Shown: positions 52,125-61,455, numbered from the stretch's first letter. The stretch is DNA of 64,000 nucleotides from Flavobacterium cheniae (GCF_004363695.1 NZ_SNZC01000002.1:124001-188000), one strand, 5' to 3'. Numbers and translations: made by a program. The notes: a model not told the origin generated them from the sequence alone.

Positions 52125-52154
52125 TTGAGAGACGCGATAAATAGCGTCTCTCAA
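52125..52154. repeat. Perfect 11-base-pair hairpin GAGAGACGC between galE and the DegT gene
   Basis: TTGAGAGACGC and GCGTCTCTCAA pair perfectly around an 8-base AT loop. No T-run follows on either strand, so it is not a standard terminator. The core is shared with 42103-42126, which points to a dispersed REP-like sequence. Confidence 0.65.
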
Positions 52155-52160
52155 TATGAA

Positions 52161-53288
52161 TTAAACAAATTCTAAAACCGAATCTGTAATAAATTTAATT
52201 TGTTCGTCATCTAACTCCGTGTGCATTGGCAATGCGATTACTTCTTTTACCAACTGATTGGTAACTGGAAAATCAGCTTCGTTATAACGAGCATCTGCAT
52301 ACGCTTTCTGACTGTGTAATGGAATTGGATAATAAATCGCACAAGGAATTCCTTTAGCTTGTAAATGTTCTAACAATCCATCACGTTTTCCGTTTAAAAT
52401 ACGGATTACATATTGGTGAAATACGTGACAATCACAAGATTCACAAATTGTTGGCGCCCAAATATTAGGATTCACACCCAAAGCCAAACTGTATTTTCTT
52501 GCAGCATCTTGACGTGCTTTGTTGTAAGTATCTAAATGTGGTAATTTCGCTTTCAAAACTCCAGCTTGCATACTATCTAAACGAGAATTTACACCTACTA
52601 CATCATGATGATATCTTTCATACATTCCGTGATTTACGATGCCTCTGATAATATGCGCTAATTTATCATCATTAGTAAAAATTGCACCACCATCGCCATA
52701 ACAACCTAAGTTTTTAGATGGAAAAAAAGAAGTTGCCGCTACATGACCAATAGTTCCTACTTTCTTTTTAGAACCATCTTTTGATGTGTAATCAGCTCCA
52801 ATAGCTTGTGCATTATCTTCAATAACATATAAATTATGTTCGCGAGCAATTTCCATAATCGCATCCATATTAGCAGCGCGACCAAACAAATGTACTGGAA
52901 CAATTGCTTTAGTTTTTGACGTAATAGCTTTACGAATTCCGTCAAGCGAAATATTCATATTGTTCATATCAACATCCACTAAAACTGGAGTTAATTGTAA
53001 TAACGCAATCACTTCAACTGTAGCTGCGAATGTAAAATCGGCTGTAATTACCTCATCACCAGGTTTCAAATCCAATCCCATCATAGCAATTTGCAACGCA
53101 TCGGTTCCGTTAGCACATGGAATTACGTGTTTAACTCCCAAATATTTTTCTAAATCGGCCTGAAATTGGTGAACCAAAGGTCCGTTGATGTATGTATTTG
53201 TATCTAAAACCTCTTGAATAGAAGCATTTACTTCTTCTTTTATTTTTTCGTATTGACTTTTTAAGTCAACCATTTGCAATTTTTTCAT
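52161..53288 (-). CDS. DegT/DnrJ/EryC1/StrS family sugar aminotransferase
   Basis: A 375-residue PLP enzyme that aminates keto-sugars in nucleotide-sugar pathways. The PLP Lys is Lys192 in SFFPSKNLGCYGDGGA; VIPCANGTDALQIA and IEDNAQAIGADY are the other cofactor motifs. RIVNHGMYERYHH and YYPIPLHSQKAY are typical for the family. Together with galE it suggests amino-sugar use in LPS, glycan or protein glycosylation; the sugar is not known. Its own -7 element is upstream. Confidence 0.93.
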   Translation of the reverse strand: MKKLQMVDLKSQYEKIKEEVNASIQEVLDTNTYINGPLVHQFQADLEKYLGVKHVIPCANGTDALQIAMMGLDLKPGDEVITADFTFAATVEVIALLQLTPVLVDVDMNNMNISLDGIRKAITSKTKAIVPVHLFGRAANMDAIMEIAREHNLYVIEDNAQAIGADYTSKDGSKKKVGTIGHVAATSFFPSKNLGCYGDGGAIFTNDDKLAHIIRGIVNHGMYERYHHDVVGVNSRLDSMQAGVLKAKLPHLDTYNKARQDAARKYSLALGVNPNIWAPTICESCDCHVFHQYVIRILNGKRDGLLEHLQAKGIPCAIYYPIPLHSQKAYADARYNEADFPVTNQLVKEVIALPMHTELDDEQIKFITDSVLEFV

Positions 53289-53310
53289 TTGGAATAAAAA
53301 TTAAGTCTAG

Positions 53311-53318
53311 CAAAAATA
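53311..53318 (-). promoter_or_regulatory. -7 element TATTTTTG of the DegT gene
   Basis: An exact TAnnTTTG match on the minus strand, 22 bases before the start; TTTG lies 15 bases further upstream, a short spacing. Confidence 0.45.
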
Positions 53319-53386
53319 AGAAATTCTATAGTACAAATTTTATCTAACTTAAAAAGAAACGTATTTTAGCACCATAAAATTCAATT

Positions 53387-54619
53387 ATGCTATTTCTATA
53401 CAACATAATTACGCTTTTAGCAGCCCAACTTTTGAAGATTGTAGCGCTTTTTAGTCCGAAAATGAAACTTTTTGTTGATGGACGAAAATCGACCTTTCAA
53501 ACTTTAGCTAATAAAATTCAAACTTCGGATAAAACGATTTGGTTTCATGCGGCTTCTTTAGGTGAATACGAACAAGGCTTACCCGTAATTGAAGCAATAA
53601 AAGAACAATTTCCAACACATAAAATTGTGGTTACGTTTTTTTCACCTTCGGGTTATGAAGTCAGAAAAAACAATGCAATTGCTGATGTTACAGTTTATTT
53701 GCCTTTAGATACGATTTCGAATGCAAAACAATTTGTTGAATTAGTTCATCCAGAAATGGCATTTTTTATCAAATATGAATATTGGCCAAACTATTTAAAC
53801 GAACTTAAGAAACAACAAATAAAGACTTATCTAATTTCTGGAATTTTACGAGAAAATCAAGCGTTTTTTAAATGGTATGGCGGATTTTACAGAAATGCCT
53901 TAAAAACATTTGATTACTTTTTTGTTCAGAATGAAAGCTCAAGAAACCTTCTACAAAGTATTGGATTCAATAACGTAAAAGTTTCTGGCGATACACGTTT
54001 TGACCGAGTGGTTTCCATTTTAGAACGAGATAATTCATTGGATTTCATCGAACAATTTAAAAACAATAAAACCACAATAGTCACTGGAAGTTCTTGGCCA
54101 AAAGATGAAAGTTTATTGGTGAAATACATCAATCAGAGTTCAGATGAAGTGAAATTTATTATTGCACCACATAATATTAAGTCAGAACAAATTCAGGAAT
54201 TAAAAAATGTTATTACTAAAAAAACGATTTTGTTTTCCGAAAAAGATAATGTTGATTTATCAAATTCTAACGTTTTCATTATCGACACTATCGGAATTTT
54301 AACCAAAATTTATTCCTACGCCGATATTGCTTACGTAGGTGGTGGTTTTGGAAATCCTGGCGTTCATAATATTTTAGAACCTGCTACTTTTGGAGTTCCA
54401 GTTGTGATTGGCCCAAATTACTCGCATTTTGCTGAAGCTACCGCATTAGTAAATATGGAAGGATGTATTTCAATTCAGAATCAAACCCAATTAAATGAAG
54501 CTTTTGATTTATTACTTCACAACGAAGACGAACGATTAGAAAAAGGGCACATTTGCAGCACATTTGTTCAAATGAATAAAGGAGCGACTAAAACGATTAT
54601 GAATCATATTTCAGACTAA
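53387..54619 (+). CDS. waaA: 3-deoxy-D-manno-octulosonic acid (Kdo) transferase
   Basis: A 410-residue GT30 enzyme that adds Kdo to lipid A precursor at the inner membrane. One N-terminal anchor (about 2-23) is followed by IWFHAASLGEYEQGLPVI with the acid Glu. FFIKYEYWPNYLNELKKQ, YVGGGFGNPGVHNILEP and VPVVIGPNYSHF complete the family pattern. The next gene overlaps by one base (TAATG), so the GNAT protein is co-translated. Confidence 0.94.
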   Translation: MLFLYNIITLLAAQLLKIVALFSPKMKLFVDGRKSTFQTLANKIQTSDKTIWFHAASLGEYEQGLPVIEAIKEQFPTHKIVVTFFSPSGYEVRKNNAIADVTVYLPLDTISNAKQFVELVHPEMAFFIKYEYWPNYLNELKKQQIKTYLISGILRENQAFFKWYGGFYRNALKTFDYFFVQNESSRNLLQSIGFNNVKVSGDTRFDRVVSILERDNSLDFIEQFKNNKTTIVTGSSWPKDESLLVKYINQSSDEVKFIIAPHNIKSEQIQELKNVITKKTILFSEKDNVDLSNSNVFIIDTIGILTKIYSYADIAYVGGGFGNPGVHNILEPATFGVPVVIGPNYSHFAEATALVNMEGCISIQNQTQLNEAFDLLLHNEDERLEKGHICSTFVQMNKGATKTIMNHISD

Positions 54620-55068
54620 TGACAACCTTCAAACCATTAGAAATAACAGACATTTCAACCATCACTCAAATGATGCAGGATTTTTATGCAATTGATAATT
54701 ATCCAATGGATGTTGAAGTAGCTAAAAATTTGTTTCATGAATTTATTTCGAATGAACATCTTGGAAAATCTTGGCTGATTTATTCCGAAAATGAAATTGT
54801 AGGTTACATCATTCTAACATTTATTTTCAGTTTCGAATATGGTGGAAAAATTGCTTTTGTAGACGAATTATTCATCAAAGAAACCGCTCGTGGAAAAGGA
54901 ATTGGGAAAGAAGCTATTCAGTTTATTCAGAAAGAAGTTCCTAAATTATCGTTAAAATTACTGTATTTAGAAGTCGAACCGCATAACGAAAACGCACAAA
55001 AATTGTATCTTGCACACGATTTTGAATTTCACAATCGAAAATTAATGAAGTACAAAGTCACTAAATAA
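54619..55068 (+). CDS. GNAT family N-acetyltransferase
   Basis: A 149-residue acetyltransferase. The acetyl-CoA motif reads VDELFIKETARGKGIGKEAI, with the later LYLEVEPHNENAQKLYLAHD segment as the end of the fold. The substrate is unknown. It is fused by a one-base overlap to waaA and lies 10 bases before the S46 peptidase, so three unrelated products share a transcript. Confidence 0.85.
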   Translation: MTTFKPLEITDISTITQMMQDFYAIDNYPMDVEVAKNLFHEFISNEHLGKSWLIYSENEIVGYIILTFIFSFEYGGKIAFVDELFIKETARGKGIGKEAIQFIQKEVPKLSLKLLYLEVEPHNENAQKLYLAHDFEFHNRKLMKYKVTK

Positions 55069-55078
55069 AATTAAACCT

Positions 55079-57232
55079 ATGAAATTTTTAAAATTACTAC
55101 TTGTTTTAGTTGTTTTCCAAGTTCAAGCGCAACAAGGAGGCATGTGGATTCCTTCGTTATTAAAAGGAACCAACGAAAAAGAAATGAAAGCTTTGGGAAT
55201 GAAAATTAGTGCCGATGATATTTATTCGGTAAATAATTCCAGCTTAAAAGATGCCGTTCCTCATTTTGATGGCGGTTGTACAGCGGAAATGATTTCGCCA
55301 AAAGGACTTTTATTAACCAATCACCACTGTGGTTATGACAACATTCAAAGTCATTCTACTGTAGAAAACGATTATTTAACGAATGGTTTTTGGGCTTACA
55401 AAATGGATGAAGAATTACCAAACAAAGATTTAACGGTAACCTTCATTATTAAAATTGAAGATGTAACTACTAAAATTTTTGAAGGTGTTTTAAATCTTCC
55501 TTCGGAAAGTGATAAACAAAAGAAAATCCAACAAAATATTGCGGCTTTAAATAAAAGCTATGCTAGAGAAGCTTGGCAAGAAACAATGATTCGTGCTTTT
55601 TACGATGGAAATCAATATTTATTATTTGTAACTGAAACATTTAAAGATGTTCGTTTAGTAGGTGCGCCACCAAGTTCAATTGGGAAATTTGGTTCGGATA
55701 CTGATAACTGGGTTTGGCCTCGTCACACAGGAGATTTCTCATTATTCAGAATTTATGCTGACAAAAACAATCGTCCTGCTGACTATTCAAAAGACAACGT
55801 TCCGTATAAACCAAAACACTTTTTCCCAGTTTCCGCAAAAGGAATTCAGGAAAACGATTTTACAATGGTAATGGGTTATCCTGGAAGAACACAAGAATAT
55901 TTGCCATCATTCGCTGTGGAACAAATTGTAAATGATTTAAATCCAGCAAAAATTGAAATTCGTGATGCAGCTTTAAAAGTACAAGATGGTTTCATGAGAA
56001 AAGACAATGCAATTAAAATTCAGTACGCTTCAAAATATGCAGGTGTTGCGAACTATTGGAAAAAATGGATTGGTGAAACTAAAGGTTTAAAAAAATCAAA
56101 TGCAGTTGCTGTTAAAAAAGATTTTGAAAAGAAATTCCAAGAAAGAGTTAACAAGGCTGGAAAACAAGCTGAATACGGAACTATTTTAGCTGATTTCGAG
56201 AAGAACTATAAAGACATTAGAGAATACGCTATTGCAAGAGATTACTTTACAGAAGTTGTTTTGCGTAATTCAGAAATTTTATCTTTTGGATACCGTTTGT
56301 ACCAGTTAGAACAAGTATACAATACAAAAGGAGAACAAGCATTTAATGATAGAAAAAATAATTTAATTTCAGGATTTGAAGGTTTATATAAAGATTATAA
56401 CGCTCAAGTTGATGAGAAAGTTTTTGAACAATTGATCAATTTGTATGCTACAAAATCACCAAAACAGTTTTTACCTGAAAGTTTAAACAATGTTAATGCT
56501 TCTGCTTTAACAGCTAGTGTTTTTAGTTCTTCTAAATTAACTAACTTCAATAGTTTGAAAGAATTACTAAATGGTGATGCTAAATCGGTTTTAGAAAAAT
56601 TAAATCAAGATAAAGGTTATCAATTGGTAAAATCGATTGCAGATAGTTACCAAAAAAATGTAGCTCCTAAGTTTGATGAGATCAATTTAAAAAATATTGC
56701 ATTACAAAGAACCTACATGAAAGGTATTATGGAATTCTTCCCTAACGATAGAATTTTTCCTGATGCGAACAGTACATTACGTGTAACTTATGGAAAAGTA
56801 AAAGGCTACAAACCTAGCGACGCTGTAATTTACGAACCTGTAAGTTATTTAGATGGAGTTATCGAAAAATATATACCTGGCGATTACGAATTTGACGTTC
56901 CAAAAAAATTAATCGATTTGTATAATGCGAAAGATTACGGAAGATATGCCGATAAAAACGGGAAAATGCCTTTAGCTTTTATAGCAACAAATCATACTAC
57001 AGGAGGAAACTCAGGAAGTCCAGCTTTAGATGCAAAAGGAAACCTTATCGGATTGAACTTTGATAGAGTTTGGGAAGGCACAATGAGTGACATTTATTAT
57101 AGTCCTGAAATATGCAGAAACATTATGGTTGATGCTCGTTATATTCTATTTGTGATTGATAAATTTGCAGGTGCGAAAAACCTTATAGAGGAGATGACGA
57201 TAGTATATCCTAAGTCTCAAAAAGCCAAATAA
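55079..57232 (+). CDS. S46 family dipeptidyl-peptidase, DPP11-type (Asp/Glu-specific)
   Basis: A 717-residue exported serine peptidase that releases dipeptides from peptide N-termini. A short signal peptide (LLLVLVVFQVQAQ) comes first. The triad is His83 (TNHHCGYDN), Asp219 (HTGDFSLFRIY) and Ser645 (GGNSGSPA). Arg663 (NFDRVWEG) lies 18 residues after the Ser, the same spacing as Ser655/Arg673 in Porphyromonas DPP11, where this Arg selects acidic P1 residues; DPP7 has Gly there. The specificity is therefore inferred from one residue. It acts in the periplasm in peptide feeding. Confidence 0.92.
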   Translation: MKFLKLLLVLVVFQVQAQQGGMWIPSLLKGTNEKEMKALGMKISADDIYSVNNSSLKDAVPHFDGGCTAEMISPKGLLLTNHHCGYDNIQSHSTVENDYLTNGFWAYKMDEELPNKDLTVTFIIKIEDVTTKIFEGVLNLPSESDKQKKIQQNIAALNKSYAREAWQETMIRAFYDGNQYLLFVTETFKDVRLVGAPPSSIGKFGSDTDNWVWPRHTGDFSLFRIYADKNNRPADYSKDNVPYKPKHFFPVSAKGIQENDFTMVMGYPGRTQEYLPSFAVEQIVNDLNPAKIEIRDAALKVQDGFMRKDNAIKIQYASKYAGVANYWKKWIGETKGLKKSNAVAVKKDFEKKFQERVNKAGKQAEYGTILADFEKNYKDIREYAIARDYFTEVVLRNSEILSFGYRLYQLEQVYNTKGEQAFNDRKNNLISGFEGLYKDYNAQVDEKVFEQLINLYATKSPKQFLPESLNNVNASALTASVFSSSKLTNFNSLKELLNGDAKSVLEKLNQDKGYQLVKSIADSYQKNVAPKFDEINLKNIALQRTYMKGIMEFFPNDRIFPDANSTLRVTYGKVKGYKPSDAVIYEPVSYLDGVIEKYIPGDYEFDVPKKLIDLYNAKDYGRYADKNGKMPLAFIATNHTTGGNSGSPALDAKGNLIGLNFDRVWEGTMSDIYYSPEICRNIMVDARYILFVIDKFAGAKNLIEEMTIVYPKSQKAK

Positions 57233-57330
57233 TTACAAATATTCTTAAAAATAAAAAGTTTGGCACGCCATTTGAAATAAAGCATTTCGGAATCCAGAGA
57301 AAAAAAATAAAAAAAAATGTCTAAAAATAT

Positions 57331-57359
57331 TTTGACATGTTAAAAAATTTATATCTTTG
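57331..57359 (+). promoter_or_regulatory. Strong promoter of the first tandem lipoprotein
   Basis: TTTG at 57331 and TATCTTTG at 57352-57359 are 17 bases apart, an optimal Bacteroidota promoter. The leader is about 30 bases. Confidence 0.7.
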
Positions 57360-57395
57360 CTCCGAATTAATAATTAACCTTTATAATTTAGTAAG

Positions 57396-57602
57396 ATGAA
57401 AAAAGTTGTTTTAAGTTTAGCAATTGTTGCTGCTATGTTCGTATCATGTAAAGAAAATGCTGCTGAAGAAACTCCAGCTGTTGACTCAACTGTAGTTGAA
57501 ACTCCTGCTGTTGAAGAAGCTCCTGTAGCTGATTCTACTGCTGTAGTTGCTGATTCTGCTGCTACTGCTGCACCTGCTGCTGAAGCTGCACCTGCTAAGT
57601 AA
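57396..57602 (+). CDS. Small Ala/Val/Glu-rich lipoprotein, copy 1
   Basis: A 68-residue protein. The signal MKKVVLSLAIVAAMFVSC ends with lipidated Cys18. The mature part is a low-complexity acidic stretch of Ala, Val, Glu, Pro, Asp, Ser and Thr with repeated VADSTAV/VADSAA units. It has no domain; such a chain would be flexible at the membrane surface. Copy 2 at 57721 shares the signal, the repeats and the leader bases, so the two are a tandem duplication. A strong promoter suggests high expression. Function unknown. Confidence 0.75.
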   Translation: MKKVVLSLAIVAAMFVSCKENAAEETPAVDSTVVETPAVEEAPVADSTAVVADSAATAAPAAEAAPAK

Positions 57603-57624
57603 TTTATTGCTGACAGAAAAAATC

Positions 57625-57651
57625 AAGCTCCACAATGTGGGGCTTTTTTTT
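57625..57651 (+). terminator. Terminator after lipoprotein copy 1
   Basis: AAGCTCCAC-AAT-GTGGGGCTT with one G-T pair, followed by a T-run. Confidence 0.8.
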
Positions 57652-57720
57652 AAATATAAAAAAATACAGAATAGTGAAATTCTATTCAAAAAAATTTTAA
57701 CCTTTTATAATTAAAACAAA

Positions 57721-57948
57721 ATGAAAAAAGTTGTATTAAGTTTAGCAGTTGTTGCTGCTATGTTCGTTTCTTGTAAAGAAGCTGCTGCTGAAGCAGAAAC
57801 TATGGTTGATTCTACTGCTACTGAAGTAACTGAAACTATTGAAACTGTTGCTGACTCTACTGCTGTAGTTGCTGATTCTGCTGCTGCTAAAGTTGAAGGA
57901 GCTGCTGACGCTGCTGTTGAAGCTGTGAAAGAAGAAGTAAAAAAATAA
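57721..57948 (+). CDS. Small Ala/Val/Glu-rich lipoprotein, copy 2
   Basis: A 75-residue paralogue of the preceding gene. Signal MKKVVLSLAVVAAMFVSC differs at one residue from copy 1 (Ile to Val), and the VADSTAVVADSAA string is conserved. The tail differs: it ends in a charged helix (KVEGAADAAVEAVKEEVKK) like the lipoprotein at 49243. It has no clear -7 element of its own, so it may depend on read-through of the copy 1 terminator or on a weak promoter. Function unknown. Confidence 0.72.
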   Translation: MKKVVLSLAVVAAMFVSCKEAAAEAETMVDSTATEVTETIETVADSTAVVADSAAAKVEGAADAAVEAVKEEVKK

Positions 57949-57967
57949 TTTTTAATTATTTTACAAT

Positions 57968-57996
57968 AAAAAGTCCCGAAATTCGGGACTTTTTTT
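57968..57996. terminator. Bidirectional terminator after lipoprotein copy 2
   Basis: AAAGTCCCGAA and TTCGGGACTTT pair, with A- and T-runs, between convergent genes. Its last bases touch the stop of the next gene. Confidence 0.85.
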
Positions 57997-58348
57997 ATTC
58001 TGATGTTCCAAATATATCTTCAGCAGAAGAAAAGTCTAAAAACTCCGCTTTATCTGCATACTTGATAATTTCATCAATCCCTTTTTGAAGCAACAATTGT
58101 GTAGTATATCTTCTACTTACCGCCACCTCATGCTCATCCAATATCAATCGGAAGAAAAACTTTCCGCTAGACGATTTAAAACGCATAAAAACACAACGTT
58201 CTAAAGAACATTTAAGTTTTTCTATCTCTTCTTCACATTCAAAACGCAATTCAAAATCGTTGCTTGTAAAAATAGTTTTCCCTTTTCTGGAAACAAACTC
58301 ATATTTATAAACTCCACTTAATCGTTGTGCGATTACAAATGTACCCAT
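57995..58348 (-). CDS. DUF1508-like (YegP-type) small protein
   Basis: A 117-residue cytoplasmic protein. The ATG at 58348 is preferred; a longer frame to 58438 would run into the terminator of the tRNA genes. The content (YKYEFVSRKGKTIFTSNDFE, then FMRFKSSSGKFFFRLILDEH, EVAVSRRY) shows the strand pattern and S-x-x-Y/F motifs of DUF1508, with two repeats in a compact fold. The family is of unknown function. It is convergent with the lipoprotein gene. Confidence 0.65.
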   Translation of the reverse strand: MGTFVIAQRLSGVYKYEFVSRKGKTIFTSNDFELRFECEEEIEKLKCSLERCVFMRFKSSSGKFFFRLILDEHEVAVSRRYTTQLLLQKGIDEIIKYADKAEFLDFSSAEDIFGTSE

Positions 58349-58424
58349 AGCTGTGATTGATAATTTTATAAAGAATTCTTTAAAGATAACAGAAAATTCT
58401 AAATGGAGAATTTTATAAACAAAA

Positions 58425-58452
58425 AAAGCTCCGAACAATGTTCGGAGCTTTT
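58425..58452 (-). terminator. Terminator of the tRNA-Gly(GCC)/tRNA-Leu(UAA) transcript
   Basis: AGCTCCGAAC-AAT-GTTCGGAGCT is a perfect 10-base-pair hairpin, followed on the minus strand by a T-run; it starts just after the tRNA-Leu end. Confidence 0.85.
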
Positions 58453-58453
58453 G

Positions 58454-58539
58454 TACTCAAGGCGGGACTTGAACCCGCACGGGCATTACTACCCACTGGA
58501 TTTTAAGTCCAGCGTGTCTACCAATTCCACCACTCAAGC
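58454..58539 (-). tRNA. tRNA-Leu (anticodon UAA)
   Basis: An 86-base class II cloverleaf. Acceptor GCTTGAG/CTTGAGT has three G-U pairs; the anticodon stem-loop is CTGGA-CTTAAAA-TCCAG (TAA). The long variable arm is GGGTAGTAATGCCC and the T arm GCGGG-TTCAAGT-CCCGC. The discriminator is A and CCA is not encoded. Confidence 0.93.
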
Positions 58540-58555
58540 AAATATTTTGGTATAG

Positions 58556-58628
58556 AGCGAAAAACGGGGTTCGAACCCGCGACCTCGACCTTGGCAAGGT
58601 CGCGCTCTACCAACTGAGCTATTTTCGC
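58556..58628 (-). tRNA. tRNA-Gly (anticodon GCC)
   Basis: A 73-base cloverleaf with acceptor GCGAAAA/TTTTCGC, anticodon stem-loop CGACC-TTGCCAA-GGTCG (GCC) and T arm GCGGG-TTCGAAC-CCCGT. No CCA is encoded. It is 16 bases upstream of tRNA-Leu in one transcript. Confidence 0.94.
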
Positions 58629-58684
58629 GTTTCGTATTGTAATCTCTTAAAGAACGTCGCTATACTTGTTCCGTATTGCGAGTG

Positions 58685-58714
58685 CAAATATAGTACATAT
58701 TTTTATTCTTGCAA
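58685..58714 (-). promoter_or_regulatory. Promoter of the tRNA-Gly(GCC)/tRNA-Leu pair
   Basis: On the minus strand TTG (58712-58714) and TATATTTG (58685-58692) are 19 bases apart. The TATATTTGCAC sequence is the same as upstream of the tRNA-Gly(UCC) pair. Confidence 0.7.
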
Positions 58715-58779
58715 GTACTTTTTAAATAAAAATTGAAACTTTTTCATAACCTTTTGATAACGAATATTTTATTTTGAAA

Positions 58780-61401
58780 TTATTTTTTAACCAACATTCG
58801 TTTTATTTCGTTTAGCTTCATTAAAGCTTCGACTGGCGTTAAAGTATTAATGTCGATATTCATGATTTCTTCTTTAATATCTTCTAAAAGTGGATCATCT
58901 AAATTGAAAAAACTTAATTGCAATTCATCATTAGCCGATTTAATTCCGGATAATTCTTCGCTCGAATGTCTTTTTTCTAATTGCTTCAATAGTTTTTGTG
59001 CTTTTTGAATTACAATTTGAGGCATTCCCGCCATTTTTGCTACGTGAATACCAAAACTATGTGCGCTTCCGCCTTTCACTAATTTACGAATGAATAAAAC
59101 CGTGTCTTTTAATTCCTTTACCGAAACATTGAAATTCTGAATTCTATCAAACGTAACTTCCATTTCATTCAACTCGTGATAATGTGTAGCAAAAAGTGTT
59201 TTAGGTTTGTTTGGATGTTCGTGCAAATATTCTGAAATCGCCCAAGCAATTGAAATTCCGTCATAGGTTGACGTTCCTCTTCCAATTTCATCTAACAACA
59301 CCAAACTTCTTTCGGAAATATTGTTCAAAATGGAAGCGGTTTCGTTCATTTCTACCATAAAAGTAGATTCACCCATCGAAATATTATCGCTTGCTCCTAC
59401 CCTGGTGAAAATTTTATCCACAACACCCATTCTCACGCTTTCTGCTGGAACAAAACTTCCCATTTGTGCCATTAACACAATTAAAGCCGTTTGACGCAAA
59501 ATAGCTGACTTACCCGACATATTCGGACCGGTAATCATGATGATTTGCTGGGTTTCTCTATCCAAATAAACGTCATTAGAAATATACGGCACACCAACAG
59601 GCAACTGCTTTTCAATAACAGGATGACGTCCTTCTTTGATTTCCAAATCAAAACTTTCATCTAAATCAGGACAAACGTATTTATTATCAATCGCTAATTG
59701 TGTAAAAGAAGTCAAACAATCCAATTGCGCAATTAAATTGGCATTCAACTGAACGTGTTTGATATAAGTAGCAATCCAATTCACCAACTGCTCAAACAAC
59801 TGTGATTCTAATTGATGGATTTTATCCTCAGCGCCTAAAATTTTAGATTCGTATTCTTTTAGTTCTTCCGTAATGTAACGCTCTGCATTCACTAAGGTTT
59901 GCTTACGAATCCATTCCGCAGGAACTTTATCTTTATGCGTATTTCTAACTTCAATATAATAGCCGAAAACGTTATTAAACGATATTTTCAACGAAGGAAT
60001 ACCTGAAGCAGCGCTTTCTCTTTGTTCTAATTCTTCCAAATATCCTTTCCCAGTTGAAGAAATCGCTCTTAATTCATCTAATTCGGAATGAACTCCAACA
60101 GCGATTGCGTTTCCTTTATTTACACTTACTGGTGCATCTTCCTGAATGGTCGTTTTGATTTTTTCGCGTAACAATTCACAAGCGTGCAAACTATCGCCAA
60201 TTACTCGCAACGCTTCATTTTCACTAGCCAAAGCTAAGGTTTTGATTGGAATAATCGCATCTAACGAATCTTTCAAAAAATTAACTTCTCTTGGCGAAAT
60301 TTTTCCTGTTGCTACTTTTGAAATCAAACGTTCCAAATCGGAAATTTGCTTAATTTGATATTGAATTTGTTGTAAAACTTCGGGATTGGTTTTCAAATAT
60401 GAAATCACTTCATGACGACTTCTTATTTTTGAAATATCTTTCAACGGAAGCGCCAACCAACGTTTCAAAAGCCTTGCTCCCATTGGCGAAAGCGTTTTAT
60501 CAATCACATCTAAAAGTGTAACTGCATTTGGATTATAACTATGATATAATTCTAAATTTCGAATCGTGAATTTATCCATCCAAACGTAAGCATCTTCAGC
60601 AATACGCTGAATATTGGTAATATGTTGAATCTTATTATGTTGTGTTTCCGACAAATAATACAAAATCGCACCCGAAGCTATCAAACCTTCGGTTAATTCC
60701 TCTACTCCAAAACCTTTTAGCGAATTGGTTTGAAAGTGTTTGGTCAAACTTTCTAACGCATAATCTTCTTTGTACACCCAATCTTCCAAAAAGAAGGTAT
60801 GAAAATCATCACCAAAAACCGAATTAAACTGATTTTTAAATTGTTTCGGGATTAAAATTTCACTCGGACGAAAGTTTTGCAACAATTTATCGATGTATTC
60901 TTCATTACCTTGAGAAACTAAAAATTCACCTGTAGAAACATCTAAAAATGCTACGCCAAGCGTTTTCTTCCCAAAATGAACAGCTGCTAAAAAGTTGTTT
61001 GACTTCGATTGCAACACCTCATCATTCATCGAAACCCCAGGCGTAACTAATTCCGTAACTCCTCGTTTTACAATAGTTTTAGTCATTTTTGGATCTTCTA
61101 ATTGATCGCAAATCGCTACTCGAAGTCCAGCTTTGACTAATTTGGGTAAATATGTATTTATGGAATGATGCGGAAATCCCGCCAACGCCGTTTCGGTTTC
61201 AGAACCTGCACCTCTTTTAGTTAATGTAATGCCTAAAATTTGTGACGCTCGCACTGCATCTTCTCCAAAAGTTTCATAGAAATCGCCTACACGAAACAAT
61301 AAACAAGCATCGGGATATTTGTTTTTTATCTCGTTGTATTGCTTCATTAAAGGCGTTTCCTTTGGTGTTTTATCGGGAGTTGCTGCAGATTTTTTCGCCA
61401 C
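58780..61401 (-). CDS. mutS: DNA mismatch repair protein MutS
   Basis: An 873-residue ATPase that binds mispaired bases and starts repair. The GTG codon at 61401 is chosen as the start ([20 protein letters not shown]); an in-frame ATG at 61482 gives a spurious signal-like leader and lies upstream of the likely promoter. The mismatch wedge Phe-x-Glu is in GDFYETF (about 39-45). Walker A is GPNMSGKS, Walker [13 protein letters not shown], and the clamp and lever domains fill the middle. Length is close to E. coli MutS (853). No mutL is in the window. Confidence 0.95.
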   Translation of the reverse strand: MAKKSAATPDKTPKETPLMKQYNEIKNKYPDACLLFRVGDFYETFGEDAVRASQILGITLTKRGAGSETETALAGFPHHSINTYLPKLVKAGLRVAICDQLEDPKMTKTIVKRGVTELVTPGVSMNDEVLQSKSNNFLAAVHFGKKTLGVAFLDVSTGEFLVSQGNEEYIDKLLQNFRPSEILIPKQFKNQFNSVFGDDFHTFFLEDWVYKEDYALESLTKHFQTNSLKGFGVEELTEGLIASGAILYYLSETQHNKIQHITNIQRIAEDAYVWMDKFTIRNLELYHSYNPNAVTLLDVIDKTLSPMGARLLKRWLALPLKDISKIRSRHEVISYLKTNPEVLQQIQYQIKQISDLERLISKVATGKISPREVNFLKDSLDAIIPIKTLALASENEALRVIGDSLHACELLREKIKTTIQEDAPVSVNKGNAIAVGVHSELDELRAISSTGKGYLEELEQRESAASGIPSLKISFNNVFGYYIEVRNTHKDKVPAEWIRKQTLVNAERYITEELKEYESKILGAEDKIHQLESQLFEQLVNWIATYIKHVQLNANLIAQLDCLTSFTQLAIDNKYVCPDLDESFDLEIKEGRHPVIEKQLPVGVPYISNDVYLDRETQQIIMITGPNMSGKSAILRQTALIVLMAQMGSFVPAESVRMGVVDKIFTRVGASDNISMGESTFMVEMNETASILNNISERSLVLLDEIGRGTSTYDGISIAWAISEYLHEHPNKPKTLFATHYHELNEMEVTFDRIQNFNVSVKELKDTVLFIRKLVKGGSAHSFGIHVAKMAGMPQIVIQKAQKLLKQLEKRHSSEELSGIKSANDELQLSFFNLDDPLLEDIKEEIMNIDINTLTPVEALMKLNEIKRMLVKK

Positions 61402-61425
61402 AATTTCAAATTTTAAGTATGATTG

Positions 61426-61455
61426 CGAAGGTAAGAAAATCAAAGACAATGACAA
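61426..61455 (-). promoter_or_regulatory. Candidate mutS promoter
   Basis: On the minus strand TTG (61453-61455) and TACCTTCG (61426-61433, one mismatch to TAnnTTTG) are 19 bases apart. It lies inside the in-frame ATG extension, which supports the GTG start. Confidence 0.4.

Noticed and set aside
58349..58438. Longer N-terminus for the DUF1508-like gene
   Set aside because: The extra 30 codons run through the tRNA terminator hairpin and have no homology-like features; ATG 58348 is the better start.
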